57,290 nt of DNA from Verrucomicrobiia bacterium (GTDB lineage: Bacteria > Verrucomicrobiota > Verrucomicrobiia > Opitutales > Opitutaceae). The position numbers were made by a program, and so were the translations under genes. The first letter of the stretch is position 1. Each line of letters starts with the position of its first letter. The notes beneath the pieces were generated by a model. That model was not told the origin of the DNA and did not search any database. It saw only the letters and a list, made by a program, of their open reading frames with translations. The stretch spans positions 1 through 57,290 of the forward strand of contig WYBX01000149.1 of the NCBI GenBank assembly GCA_011525695.1, written 5' to 3'. This document shows, one piece after another, positions 44,900 to 53,158 of this stretch.

Positions 44900-46732
44900 A
44901 TGCCCTGCTGCACCCCCGAAATGATGGCGGCAGCAAACTCAACCGAAATTGCCCGCCGACGCTTTCTTACCGCACTCATGAAGAGCGTGGTATGCGTCAG
45001 CGCAGGTAATGTCGATGCCTTCACTTCCGTACTCCTGTCGGCCGAACAACCGAAAGTGCAACGGGGACCATGGCGTGAAAACCGGGGTGAGTTGCTCTAT
45101 AACGGAATCCGGCTTCCCGCAACATGGCCGCCGGTGCACCTGCGACCGGAATCGATGGAGCCAATGCCGGTGCCCTACCTTGATAATCCCCCGGATGTGA
45201 TTCCGATCGATGTCGGGCGGCAATTGTTTTTGGACGACTTTCTCATTGAATCCACCAACCTCCGGCGAACCTACCACGCCGCCAAGCGATATGAAGGGAA
45301 TCCGGTACTCACTTCAACAGTAGAGGGCGAATCCAACCGCGACGGGGTGCTTTGGCTGGGGCATGGCGGTCTCTTTTTTGACCCACAGGTCCAGTTGTTC
45401 AAAATGTTCTACAGGGACGGCCGGCGAGGCCCACTTGCGTTGGCCACCAGCAGGGACCTGCTCCATTGGACTCGACCGGAGCTGTCGTCCGGGAGAGGCA
45501 ACGTCTTGCTGGCACGAGTCGTTGACGACAATTCGATTTGGCTGGATTTGGATGCATCCCGTCCTGACGAGCGTCTAAAATATCTCGAGGCTCACCGCGG
45601 ACCGCATCATCCTCTGCGAGCGGACAATCCTGATCTTCCCGCACTGGGACACTTCCTATACACTTCGGCCGACGGACTCAAGTGGTCCGAAGCCGTCCCA
45701 GTTGGCAGATGGCGCGGAGATTTTTCCTCCTTCTTCCACAATCCATTCCGCCGGGTTTGGGTATTCAGTATCCGAACCTCCCACCAACCCGATGCTTCGT
45801 CACCAGCGGACCCGCGGGGCCGGATCCGGCTCTATTTCGAACACGCGGACTTCCTGAAAGCCAATTGGAACAATGCCGTCTACTGGACAGGCGCCGACCG
45901 GCTGGACGAACCGGAGCCGGAGGGCAGTTATCATCAGGCCGCGCATGCTCACGGTTGCCAGCTCTACAGCTTGAATGCGGTGGCCTACGAAAGCCTCATG
46001 GTCGGCCTGCACTATATTCATCGCGGACCGGACAACAGCATTTGTGCAAAGGGAGGGTTTCCAAAATTAATCGATCTTGAACTCGGTTTCAGTCGCGACG
46101 GATTCCACTGGCATCGCCCTGTCAGGAAGCCCTTTCTGGCGGGAACGCGTCAGGACGGCGACTGGGACCGAGCCTACTTGCATGGCACCACGGGCGTCTT
46201 CGCGACATTCGGCGACAAACTCGTCTTCCCCTACACGGGTTTCTCCGGGATGGCGCCGGATGGCAGGCGCGGGATGTACAACGGTGCGAGCATTGGGCTG
46301 GCATACATCAGGCGTGACGGCTTCGCCTCAATGGAGGCAGGGTCCAAAGGCGGCACTCTCACCACACGCCGGGTGACGTTCAGCGGCCGGCATCTTTTTG
46401 TGAATGCGGATGTGCCCCATGGAAACTTGCGAGCCGAAGTGTTGGACGAGCGCGGGCGGCCCATCGCTCCATTCACCCTGGCCAATAGTATTCCTTTCTC
46501 CGGGGACAGCACCCTTGAGCCGATAAGCTGGAAAGGTGGATCGGACCTTGCCACACTGCGCGGCAGGCCCGTCCGGCTCCGCTTTGAACTGACTGACGGC
46601 TCCCTTTACGCTTTTTGGGTCAGTCGAGACATCACCGGCCGCAGCGACGGTTATGTTGGTGCCGGGGGGCCGGGGTACGATGGTGTCATCGATACCATTG
46701 GACGCACCGCCTCATTTGGCGGAGAACGGTAG
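44900..46732 (+). CDS. Exported beta-propeller protein, putative glycosidase (paralog 5 of 5)
   Basis: 610 residues; an alternative Met lies at 44921. A twin-arginine-like signal (ARRRFLTALMKSVVCVSAG) differs from the Sec signals of the other family members. After GELLYNGIRLPATWPP and DVGRQLFLDDFLIE come HGGLFFDP, SRDLLHWTRPEL, NPFRRVWVFSIRT, CQLYSLNAVAYESL, SRDGFHWHRP, GDKLVFPYTGFSG and the C-terminal FSGRHLFVNAD and SDGYVGAGGPG. Single module, no fusion. First gene of a plus-strand unit with the ThuA-like and epimerase genes, behind motif B. Confidence 0.82.
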   Translation: MPCCTPEMMAAANSTEIARRRFLTALMKSVVCVSAGNVDAFTSVLLSAEQPKVQRGPWRENRGELLYNGIRLPATWPPVHLRPESMEPMPVPYLDNPPDVIPIDVGRQLFLDDFLIESTNLRRTYHAAKRYEGNPVLTSTVEGESNRDGVLWLGHGGLFFDPQVQLFKMFYRDGRRGPLALATSRDLLHWTRPELSSGRGNVLLARVVDDNSIWLDLDASRPDERLKYLEAHRGPHHPLRADNPDLPALGHFLYTSADGLKWSEAVPVGRWRGDFSSFFHNPFRRVWVFSIRTSHQPDASSPADPRGRIRLYFEHADFLKANWNNAVYWTGADRLDEPEPEGSYHQAAHAHGCQLYSLNAVAYESLMVGLHYIHRGPDNSICAKGGFPKLIDLELGFSRDGFHWHRPVRKPFLAGTRQDGDWDRAYLHGTTGVFATFGDKLVFPYTGFSGMAPDGRRGMYNGASIGLAYIRRDGFASMEAGSKGGTLTTRRVTFSGRHLFVNADVPHGNLRAEVLDERGRPIAPFTLANSIPFSGDSTLEPISWKGGSDLATLRGRPVRLRFELTDGSLYAFWVSRDITGRSDGYVGAGGPGYDGVIDTIGRTASFGGER

Positions 46733-46751
46733 CAGCGCAAACCTGCCCTTG

Positions 46752-47780
46752 ATGAGCGCCATGCCGGACGCAAATCTGCAGCCACGACGAGATTTCGTCC
46801 GTGTTTCCATCTTGGTCAGCTTTCTGTTCATGCTTGGTCCAAGCTGCGTCCGTCTGGCCTGGGGCGAAAGCCGGATCGCGCCTCATCCCGATGATGCTGG
46901 CCAAAGGACAAGTGAGCTCCGGGAGCCGAAGATCACGGTCTTGATCGTCGATGGATTCAGCAATCACAACTGGATACTCAACACGGCCTTGATTCGCGGC
47001 ATTATTGAACCCACGGGGCTGTTCAAGGTGGCCATTTCGACTTCCCCGGCAACGGCCGACGCTCCGGGCTGGGAGCAATGGCGACCCCGTTTTTCCGACT
47101 ACGATGTCGTCATCCAAACCTGCAATGACATCGGCGGACGTCCTTCATGGCCGGCGCAGGTCCAACAGGACTTCGAGGACTACATTCGTGGCGGCGGCGG
47201 AGCCTTCATCTACCATTCCGCCAACAATGCCTTTCCTCACTGGGATGCCTACAACCGCATCATAGGCCTGGGCTGGCGTCTGGCGGATCAAGGCGTGGCC
47301 ATTGCGATCGACGAGAACGAAAGGATCGTGCGCATTCCCTCCGGCGAGGGATTGAAGACCAGTCACGGGCCCCGGGTCGACGCGGTGATAACCCGACTGG
47401 GCGATCATCCGATTCACCGGGGCATGCCACGTCGATGGAAGACTCCGGACATCGAGATCTACCACCATGCACGCGGGCCGGCGGAAAATGTCGAGGTGCT
47501 CTCCTACGCCTTCGAGGCGCGAACGCAAATGCGGTGGCCAATCGAATGGACCGTTTCCTATGGCCGGGGGCGGGTCTACACGGCCACTTACGGACATGTC
47601 TGGAAGGATGACACGCAACCGGAGCGCATGCGCTGCGCCGCCGTGCAGACGCTCATGATTCGCGCCCTGCAGTGGCTGGCCAACCGACCCGTTTCCCTGC
47701 CGATCCCGCAGGACTTTCCAACTGAAACGGAAATGTCAGTGCGGGGAGTCATCCCGCTTCCCGAAAACGGCAGGCCGTGA
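46752..47780 (+). CDS. Exported ThuA-like (trehalose-utilisation-type) protein
   Basis: About 342 residues from the Met at 46752, 19 bp after the propeller gene. The frame opens earlier, inside that gene. A signal segment (VSILVSFLFMLGPSCVRLAWG) precedes a class I glutamine-amidotransferase-like fold: KITVLIVDGFSNHNW, YDVVIQTCNDIGG, YIRGGGGAFIYHSANNAFP, DHPIHRGMP and YGRGRVYTATYGH. ThuA proteins are linked to disaccharide oxidation pathways (3-keto-sugar metabolism). Together with the Gfo/Idh/MocA and DUF1080 proteins, this hints at keto-sugar chemistry in this locus. Confidence 0.85.
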   Translation: MSAMPDANLQPRRDFVRVSILVSFLFMLGPSCVRLAWGESRIAPHPDDAGQRTSELREPKITVLIVDGFSNHNWILNTALIRGIIEPTGLFKVAISTSPATADAPGWEQWRPRFSDYDVVIQTCNDIGGRPSWPAQVQQDFEDYIRGGGGAFIYHSANNAFPHWDAYNRIIGLGWRLADQGVAIAIDENERIVRIPSGEGLKTSHGPRVDAVITRLGDHPIHRGMPRRWKTPDIEIYHHARGPAENVEVLSYAFEARTQMRWPIEWTVSYGRGRVYTATYGHVWKDDTQPERMRCAAVQTLMIRALQWLANRPVSLPIPQDFPTETEMSVRGVIPLPENGRP

Positions 47781-47864
47781 ACAATCTGCAACCTGATCGA
47801 GCCCACGTGATATTTCTGCAAATTCGAACTTCCTGCACAATTGAGCCATCAACCATCCCCAGCC

Positions 47865-48761
47865 ATGTTTCGACGAAACTTCCTGAAGGCGTCCGCCAGC
47901 CTGGCCTTTGGTTCGGCCCTTGCTTCGACCTTGCCTCTTTCGGCCGCGGCTGCGCCGAAAGCAAGCACACCTGCCGACACCGCCAGAGGGCAATTCAAGG
48001 GCAGGATTAGGAAATCGCTGAAATGGGGAATGGTGGCCGATCGGTCGCTGCCACTGGCGGACACCTTCGGAAAACTGCGAGAGAGCGGCTTTGACGGAGT
48101 GGAGCCGTCGCTTGCAGAAGTCACCAACGTGGAGGCTTGGGTAAAAGCGAGCCAAGCCAGCGGACTCACCATTGACGGCACGGTAACCGCCGGGAACCTG
48201 GCAGAGTTGCCGCACGGCATCGAATTGACGCGCGATCTGGGCGGTGACTCCACGCTCGTGACGGCGAGCTACCCCCCGGACCGGCCGATTCTGGAATCCT
48301 GGAATATTACCCAGGACCAGATTCGCGCCGCCATTCCGACGGCCGAGAAACACAGGATCAAGATTCTCGTGGAGAATGTCTGGAGGACGTTTCTCATCAG
48401 TCCGTTTGATCTGCAACGGTACATAGACGAAATCGGCAGCCCGTGGGTCCAGGTACATTTCGACACCGGAAACTGCCTGCCGCCGAGCGGCATCGCAGAG
48501 CACTGGATCCAGCTACTGGGCCGGCGCATCCAGAAGCTCGACATCAAGGAATTTCACGTCGAGAAAGCGATGAAGGAGGGGATGCCAAAGGGGTTTTCGG
48601 CACCGCTGGGGGAAGGGAGCGTCAACTGGACCAGGGTGCGGGCCGAATTGGGCCGGATTGCGTTCACCGGCTGGGCCGCTGCCGAACTCCGGCGTGGAGA
48701 CTGGGACTACCTCGCCGACGTCGCGCGCCGCATGGATCTCGTCCTCGATCTCGCGGTCTAA
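47865..48761 (+). CDS. Exported sugar phosphate isomerase/epimerase-like TIM-barrel protein
   Basis: About 298 residues from the Met at 47865 (MFRRNFLKASASLAFG), a twin-arginine signal; an ATG at 47841 is in frame. The xylose-isomerase-like barrel shows FDGVEPSLAEV, KILVENVWRTF (metal Glu), VHFDTGNCLP (metal Asp/His region), KLDIKEFHV and LGEGSVNWTRV. Probable metal-dependent epimerase, isomerase or 3-keto-sugar-related enzyme; substrate unknown. Last gene of the propeller/ThuA unit. Confidence 0.85.
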   Translation: MFRRNFLKASASLAFGSALASTLPLSAAAAPKASTPADTARGQFKGRIRKSLKWGMVADRSLPLADTFGKLRESGFDGVEPSLAEVTNVEAWVKASQASGLTIDGTVTAGNLAELPHGIELTRDLGGDSTLVTASYPPDRPILESWNITQDQIRAAIPTAEKHRIKILVENVWRTFLISPFDLQRYIDEIGSPWVQVHFDTGNCLPPSGIAEHWIQLLGRRIQKLDIKEFHVEKAMKEGMPKGFSAPLGEGSVNWTRVRAELGRIAFTGWAAAELRRGDWDYLADVARRMDLVLDLAV

Positions 48762-48785
48762 CCCGGGACATGTACATTCGCTGCC

Positions 48786-48926
48786 GCTTCGTATCCGAAC
48801 ATTGTCTATATCCTCGCTGACGACCTTGGGTACGGGGATCCACGCTGCTTCAATCCCGAAGGGAAGATTGCCACGCCCAATACGGATCGAATGGCGGCTG
48901 AAGGCATGATGTTTACCGACGCGCAT
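48786..48926 (+). pseudogene. N-terminal remnant of an S1 sulfatase
   Basis: The 47 codons from 48786 encode YPNIVYILADDLGYGDP, IATPNTDRMAAEG and FTDAHL. This is the N-terminal metal-binding part of an arylsulfatase-A-like enzyme, closest in this window to the sulfatase at 53159 (PNIVLILADDLGYGD). Similarity stops just before the expected C-x-P-S-R signature, and no in-frame start is seen. The rest of the gene has been lost. Confidence 0.82.
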
Positions 48927-49021
48927 TTGATTTCTGAACGATCCCTGCCCGCTGCCTTGCAAGGGGATCACCGGCACAGCTCCTGCAACCTCTGTCGCAC
49001 GGATGGTCCGCCCAAGGGTGC

Positions 49022-49034
49022 TGTTACCATAACA
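49022..49034. promoter_or_regulatory. Motif B operator-like palindrome (B5)
   Basis: TGTTACCATAACA, about 195 bp before the GH95 gene at 49230, in the promoter region left after the sulfatase deletion. Confidence 0.65.
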
Positions 49035-49229
49035 AGCGAAAGTGGTTGAGCGTGCCCGAAACTGCACCCGGAATTTCTCCCTCCGGCTCTTCCTGAAGCA
49101 CCCAAGGCCAGCCAAAACGCGGACACGTTCCAAGTCCGTCACACATGCACCGATCCTGGCCACCCATCTTTTCGCTTACCGTTCGATACCGCAGCCAGCC
49201 CCCATCTCTCCCCTTCCGCGGCAAATCCC

Positions 49230-51635
49230 ATGAGAATTCTCAAAGGCAATGGATCCATTTTGCTTGCAGTGCTTGGGACGGCAGCATGCCTGATTGCAGG
49301 GAAACCGGACTCCGCGGCGGCCGAAACCAAACTGCACTATCTCGCGCCGGCGGCGGATTGGAATGAAGCGCTGCCAGTGGGCAACGGCCGTCTGGGTGCC
49401 ATGGTTTTCGGCGGAGTCGTCGAAGAGCGGATTCAATTGAACGAGGAGAGCATCTGGGCAGGCCCTCCGGTGCCCCAGAACGCCCCTGAAGCCAGGGAGG
49501 CCATTGCCGAGGCGCGCAAGCTTCTCTTCGCAGGACGTTATGCGGAAGCACAGGAGTTGGTGGCGGCAAAGGCACTCGGGCAGCGAATCGCACCTCGAAG
49601 CCACCAGACGCTCGGTGACGTGCGGCTTGGTTTCATCGGCCCGACACTTTACACGCTACTGCGCGACGATCCCCAACTCGAGGGGACTCCCGATGCGCCT
49701 CGCTATCGCCGCGAACTCGACATCGACTCCGCCATTGCGACGACGAGTCTCAAGCGCAACAAGGTCGATTTTCAACGCGAGGTGTTCGTCAGCCCGTCCT
49801 CCGATGTCATCGTGGTGCATCTGACGGCCAGCCGGCCGGGCCAGCTGAGTTTTCACGTCTCGCTCGATCGCCCGGTTGATTTCGAGACGGTTGTCGCCGG
49901 TCCCGCGAGCCTAGCGATGCGCGGGCAGGCGCAACAGGACGGTGAACATCTTGGCGTGCGGTTTGAAACCCACGTACTGGCCCGAAATGAGGGAGGAACC
50001 GTCCGCACACGTGGAAATCGCATTCATGTCGAAAATGCAAACTCTGCCACCCTGCTGATCTCGGCGGCCACAAATTACAATTTCGCCAATCCTGCCAGTC
50101 CGCTGACCCGCGATCTTGCGGAGGCATGTGCATCCGCCTTGGACAAGGCATCGCGGAAGGACGTCGGGGCTCTGAGATCGGAGACGATCCAGGAACATCG
50201 CCGGCTCTTCAGGCGGGTGAATCTCGAACTCGGCGGCTCCTCCGAGGATTCCCGTCCCACGGACAGCCGGCTGGCGGCCCTCAAGGCCGGCGGGCGGGAT
50301 CCGGGGCTGGAAGCGCTCCTATTTCAGTATGGCCGCTACCTGCTCATCAGCAGTTCACGCCCCGGCACGATGCCGGCAAACCTCCAGGGTATCTGGAATG
50401 ACCATATCGCCGCGCCGTGGAATGGCGATTATCACCTGAACATCAACGTTCAGATGAACTATTGGCCGGCGGAGGTCGCCAATCTCTCCGAATGCCATGA
50501 CCCATTCTTCAAATTGATCGAGGGTCTGGTGCCTGCCGCCCGCAGGACCGCGAAAGCTCTGGGGGCCCGCGGCATCGTCGCCGGCCACACAACCGACGCA
50601 TGGCAATACACGATGTTGTTTGGAAGCCCCGGCTACGGCATGTGGGTATTCGGACTCGCCTGGTCCACCCAGCACTTCATGGAGCATTATCGCTTCACCG
50701 GCGACCGCGAGTTCCTGCGCACTCGCGCGCTTCCCATCCTGCGGGAATCCTCCGAATTCTTCCTGGACTGGCTCGTCCCACATCCGAAGACGGGCCTTCT
50801 CGTGTCCGGGCCAAGCACCTCACCCGAAAACGGTTTCATCGCACCGGACGGAAAGCGTGCCGCACTGTCAATGGGCTGTGCCATGGACCAGCAAATCATC
50901 TGGGAGACTTTCACCAACACGCTGGAGGCAGCACGTGAATTGGGCATTCGTGACGAACTCACCGGCCGCGTGGAAGCGGCGCTCGTCCGGCTCGCCCCCA
51001 CGGAGATCGGACCCGACGGGCGGGTCAATGAATGGGGTGACGCACTCAAGGAAGTTCATCCCGGACACCGCCACATGTCCCACCTCTTCGGACTGTATCC
51101 CGGAAGCCAGATCAACTGGCGCGATACGCCGGAGTTGTTCGCCGCGGCAAGAAAATCAATCGAACACCGGCTCGCCCATGGTGGCGGACATACCGGCTGG
51201 AGCCGGGCATGGATCATCAGTTTCTGGGCGCGGCTCCTCGATGGTGAGAAGGCGCACGAAAACGTGCATGCACTGCTTTCCCACTCCACGCTTCCCAATC
51301 TCTTTGACAATCATCCACCCTTCCAAATCGACGGCAACTTCGGCTACACCGCAGGCGTCGCGGAAATGTTGCTGCAAAGCCATCTCGGCGAATTGCACCT
51401 GCTGCCCGCACTGCCACAGGCGTGGCCGACGGGCAGTGTCACCGGACTTCGTGCACGCGGGGGCTTCACCGTCGATCTGAAATGGCAGGATGGCCGCCTG
51501 CACACAGCCTCCGTGCGATCGGATCACGGCGGCTCCGCAGCGATCCGCTATGGCGGCGAGATTGTTCAACGCTTCCTTCGCGCGGGCGAAACCGTGAGCC
51601 TCGACGCCTCGGCATTTGCCGGAACTCCACGCTGA
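49230..51635 (+). CDS. GH95 alpha-L-fucosidase (copy 2)
   Basis: 801 residues with signal peptide (about 1-31, ending SAAAE). It is collinear with the GH95 at 31115-33481. Beta-sandwich start APAADWNEALPVGNGRLGA, YHLNINVQMNYWP near 400 (water-activating Asn pair preceded by His), RVNEWGD near 598 (catalytic acid) and FQIDGNFGYTAG near 700. All GH95 residues known from the bifidobacterial enzyme appear present. It heads a plus-strand unit with two sulfatases and a GH29, behind motif B, whereas copy 1 is behind motif A. Confidence 0.92.
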   Translation: MRILKGNGSILLAVLGTAACLIAGKPDSAAAETKLHYLAPAADWNEALPVGNGRLGAMVFGGVVEERIQLNEESIWAGPPVPQNAPEAREAIAEARKLLFAGRYAEAQELVAAKALGQRIAPRSHQTLGDVRLGFIGPTLYTLLRDDPQLEGTPDAPRYRRELDIDSAIATTSLKRNKVDFQREVFVSPSSDVIVVHLTASRPGQLSFHVSLDRPVDFETVVAGPASLAMRGQAQQDGEHLGVRFETHVLARNEGGTVRTRGNRIHVENANSATLLISAATNYNFANPASPLTRDLAEACASALDKASRKDVGALRSETIQEHRRLFRRVNLELGGSSEDSRPTDSRLAALKAGGRDPGLEALLFQYGRYLLISSSRPGTMPANLQGIWNDHIAAPWNGDYHLNINVQMNYWPAEVANLSECHDPFFKLIEGLVPAARRTAKALGARGIVAGHTTDAWQYTMLFGSPGYGMWVFGLAWSTQHFMEHYRFTGDREFLRTRALPILRESSEFFLDWLVPHPKTGLLVSGPSTSPENGFIAPDGKRAALSMGCAMDQQIIWETFTNTLEAARELGIRDELTGRVEAALVRLAPTEIGPDGRVNEWGDALKEVHPGHRHMSHLFGLYPGSQINWRDTPELFAAARKSIEHRLAHGGGHTGWSRAWIISFWARLLDGEKAHENVHALLSHSTLPNLFDNHPPFQIDGNFGYTAGVAEMLLQSHLGELHLLPALPQAWPTGSVTGLRARGGFTVDLKWQDGRLHTASVRSDHGGSAAIRYGGEIVQRFLRAGETVSLDASAFAGTPR

Positions 51636-51636
51636 G

Positions 51637-51656
51637 ATGAGAAGGCTGTTCTCATG
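51637..51656 (+). promoter_or_regulatory. Hairpin over a start codon
   Basis: ATGAGAA (51637-51643) and TTCTCAT (51649-51655) form a 7-bp stem with a 5-base loop. The second arm contains the ATG of the next sulfatase, so initiation there may depend on ribosomes finishing the GH95 gene 18 bp upstream. Prediction only. Confidence 0.35.
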
Positions 51657-53087
51657 AACTCGCCACTTCTGACTGGGGTGCTCGGCGCAATCGCCGGCTT
51701 CTGGATTAATGCGCACGCCGCCGGCCGGCCGAACATCGTGTTCATCATGACCGACGATCAGGCCGCGTGGGCCGTCGGTGCCCATGGACACGGGACCCAT
51801 GCAAACACCCCTCATCTCGACCGGCTGTTCCAGCAGGGAGCCTATCTGACAAACTGCTTCACGACGACTCCCGTGTGCAGCCCCTCAAGGGCGACAATCG
51901 CGACGAGCCGGTACGGCAGCGAGATTGGCATCACAGACTGGATACATCCGGCCAAGGAGCCCGACCTCGGGCTCGCCCCGGACATCGTCACGTGGTACGA
52001 GGCACTACAGGCGGCGGGCTATCACACCGGGCTGGTGGGGAAGTGGCATTTGGGGAAGACCGATGCCCACTACCCCACGAAGACCGGTTTCAATTACTTC
52101 ATGGGACACCGTGAAGGAGGGTGGTCCACGGACAATCCAACGCTCGAAAAGGACGGTCAGCCCGTGAAATTCGAGGGGCTGACCACGGACATTCTCACGG
52201 ATTACGCGATTGAATTCCTTTCCGATCGGCCGCCCGACAAGCCGTTTCTTCTCGTCCTGCATTACCGGGCACCCCATACGCGCTGGCTGCCTGTCGCCTT
52301 GGAAGACTGGGCCCCGTTCGAAAACCTCGAAATCATTCCGCCCCATCCCGACTATCCCGGGCTCGATACGCCCCGCGTAAAGCAGATGACCCGGGAGTAT
52401 CTCGCTTCCGTGCGTGGCGTCGACCGCAGCGTCGGCCGGCTGATGAAGACCCTCGAGGACATGCGCCTCAGTGAAAACACAGCAGTCATCTTCACGAGCG
52501 ACCACGGCTACAACATGGGCCACAATGGGATCTGGCATAAGGGCAACGGTCTTTGGGTGTTGACGAAGGACGCTCTTCCGACTGCGACCGCGAACATTCC
52601 ACGCGGGCAGCGCCCAAACATGTACGACGCCTCGCTCCGCGTGCCGGCAGCCATCCGCTGGCCTGGGATGATCGAAGCCGGAACGCGGGTCTCGCACACC
52701 ATCACCTTTCTGGACTGGTACCCGACAATCTGCGCCATCGCTGGGATCGAACTTCCCAAGCATCAGGTGATTCGCGGCCGCAATGCCCTGCCGCTAATCA
52801 GGGGCCAGAAAGTGGCATGGGATGACGACCTATACAGCGAGTACTCGACGCACCACCAATCGCGCACGCATATGCGGAGCTATCGCACGCCTCAATGGAA
52901 ACTGGTACGCGATTTTCTCAATTCCGGCCGGGATGAGTTGTTTGATCTCACAAATGATCCCGACGAAACCACGAATGTAATCGGAGTGCCCCAAAACGCA
53001 GGGATTGTCGCGGCACTGCATTCCAAAATCCTGGCGAAAATGCGCGAGAACGGGGATCCGATCCTGGAGTCGGCCACTCATCCCTGA
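51654..53087 (+). CDS. S1-family sulfatase, exported
   Basis: 477 residues with signal peptide (about 1-23). FIMTDDQAAWAVGAHG supplies metal ligands; CSPSR at 75-79 is the formylglycine signature (modified Cys 75). GLVGKWHLGKTDAHYP, LHYRAPHTRW and TSDHGYNMGHNG follow. The C-terminal subdomain ends with TPQWKLVRDF and a Trp/Asp-containing pocket region. Starts 18 bp after GH95 in the same unit, so the enzymes probably act on one sulfated fucosylated substrate. Exact subfamily not assigned. Confidence 0.93.
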   Translation: MNSPLLTGVLGAIAGFWINAHAAGRPNIVFIMTDDQAAWAVGAHGHGTHANTPHLDRLFQQGAYLTNCFTTTPVCSPSRATIATSRYGSEIGITDWIHPAKEPDLGLAPDIVTWYEALQAAGYHTGLVGKWHLGKTDAHYPTKTGFNYFMGHREGGWSTDNPTLEKDGQPVKFEGLTTDILTDYAIEFLSDRPPDKPFLLVLHYRAPHTRWLPVALEDWAPFENLEIIPPHPDYPGLDTPRVKQMTREYLASVRGVDRSVGRLMKTLEDMRLSENTAVIFTSDHGYNMGHNGIWHKGNGLWVLTKDALPTATANIPRGQRPNMYDASLRVPAAIRWPGMIEAGTRVSHTITFLDWYPTICAIAGIELPKHQVIRGRNALPLIRGQKVAWDDDLYSEYSTHHQSRTHMRSYRTPQWKLVRDFLNSGRDELFDLTNDPDETTNVIGVPQNAGIVAALHSKILAKMRENGDPILESATHP

Positions 53088-53158
53088 TGAAGCCGGGCAG
53101 CTGAGGCGAGCACCTGCATTCAAAGCATGCCGTTGAGTGATCATTCTGACGCATTCTT

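Larger units (their letters stand above)
48762..49229. other. Intergenic region with gene remnant and operator
   Basis: 468 bp before the second GH95 gene. It holds a sulfatase remnant (48786-48926) and a motif B palindrome (49022-49034). No intact gene is seen. Confidence 0.55.
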
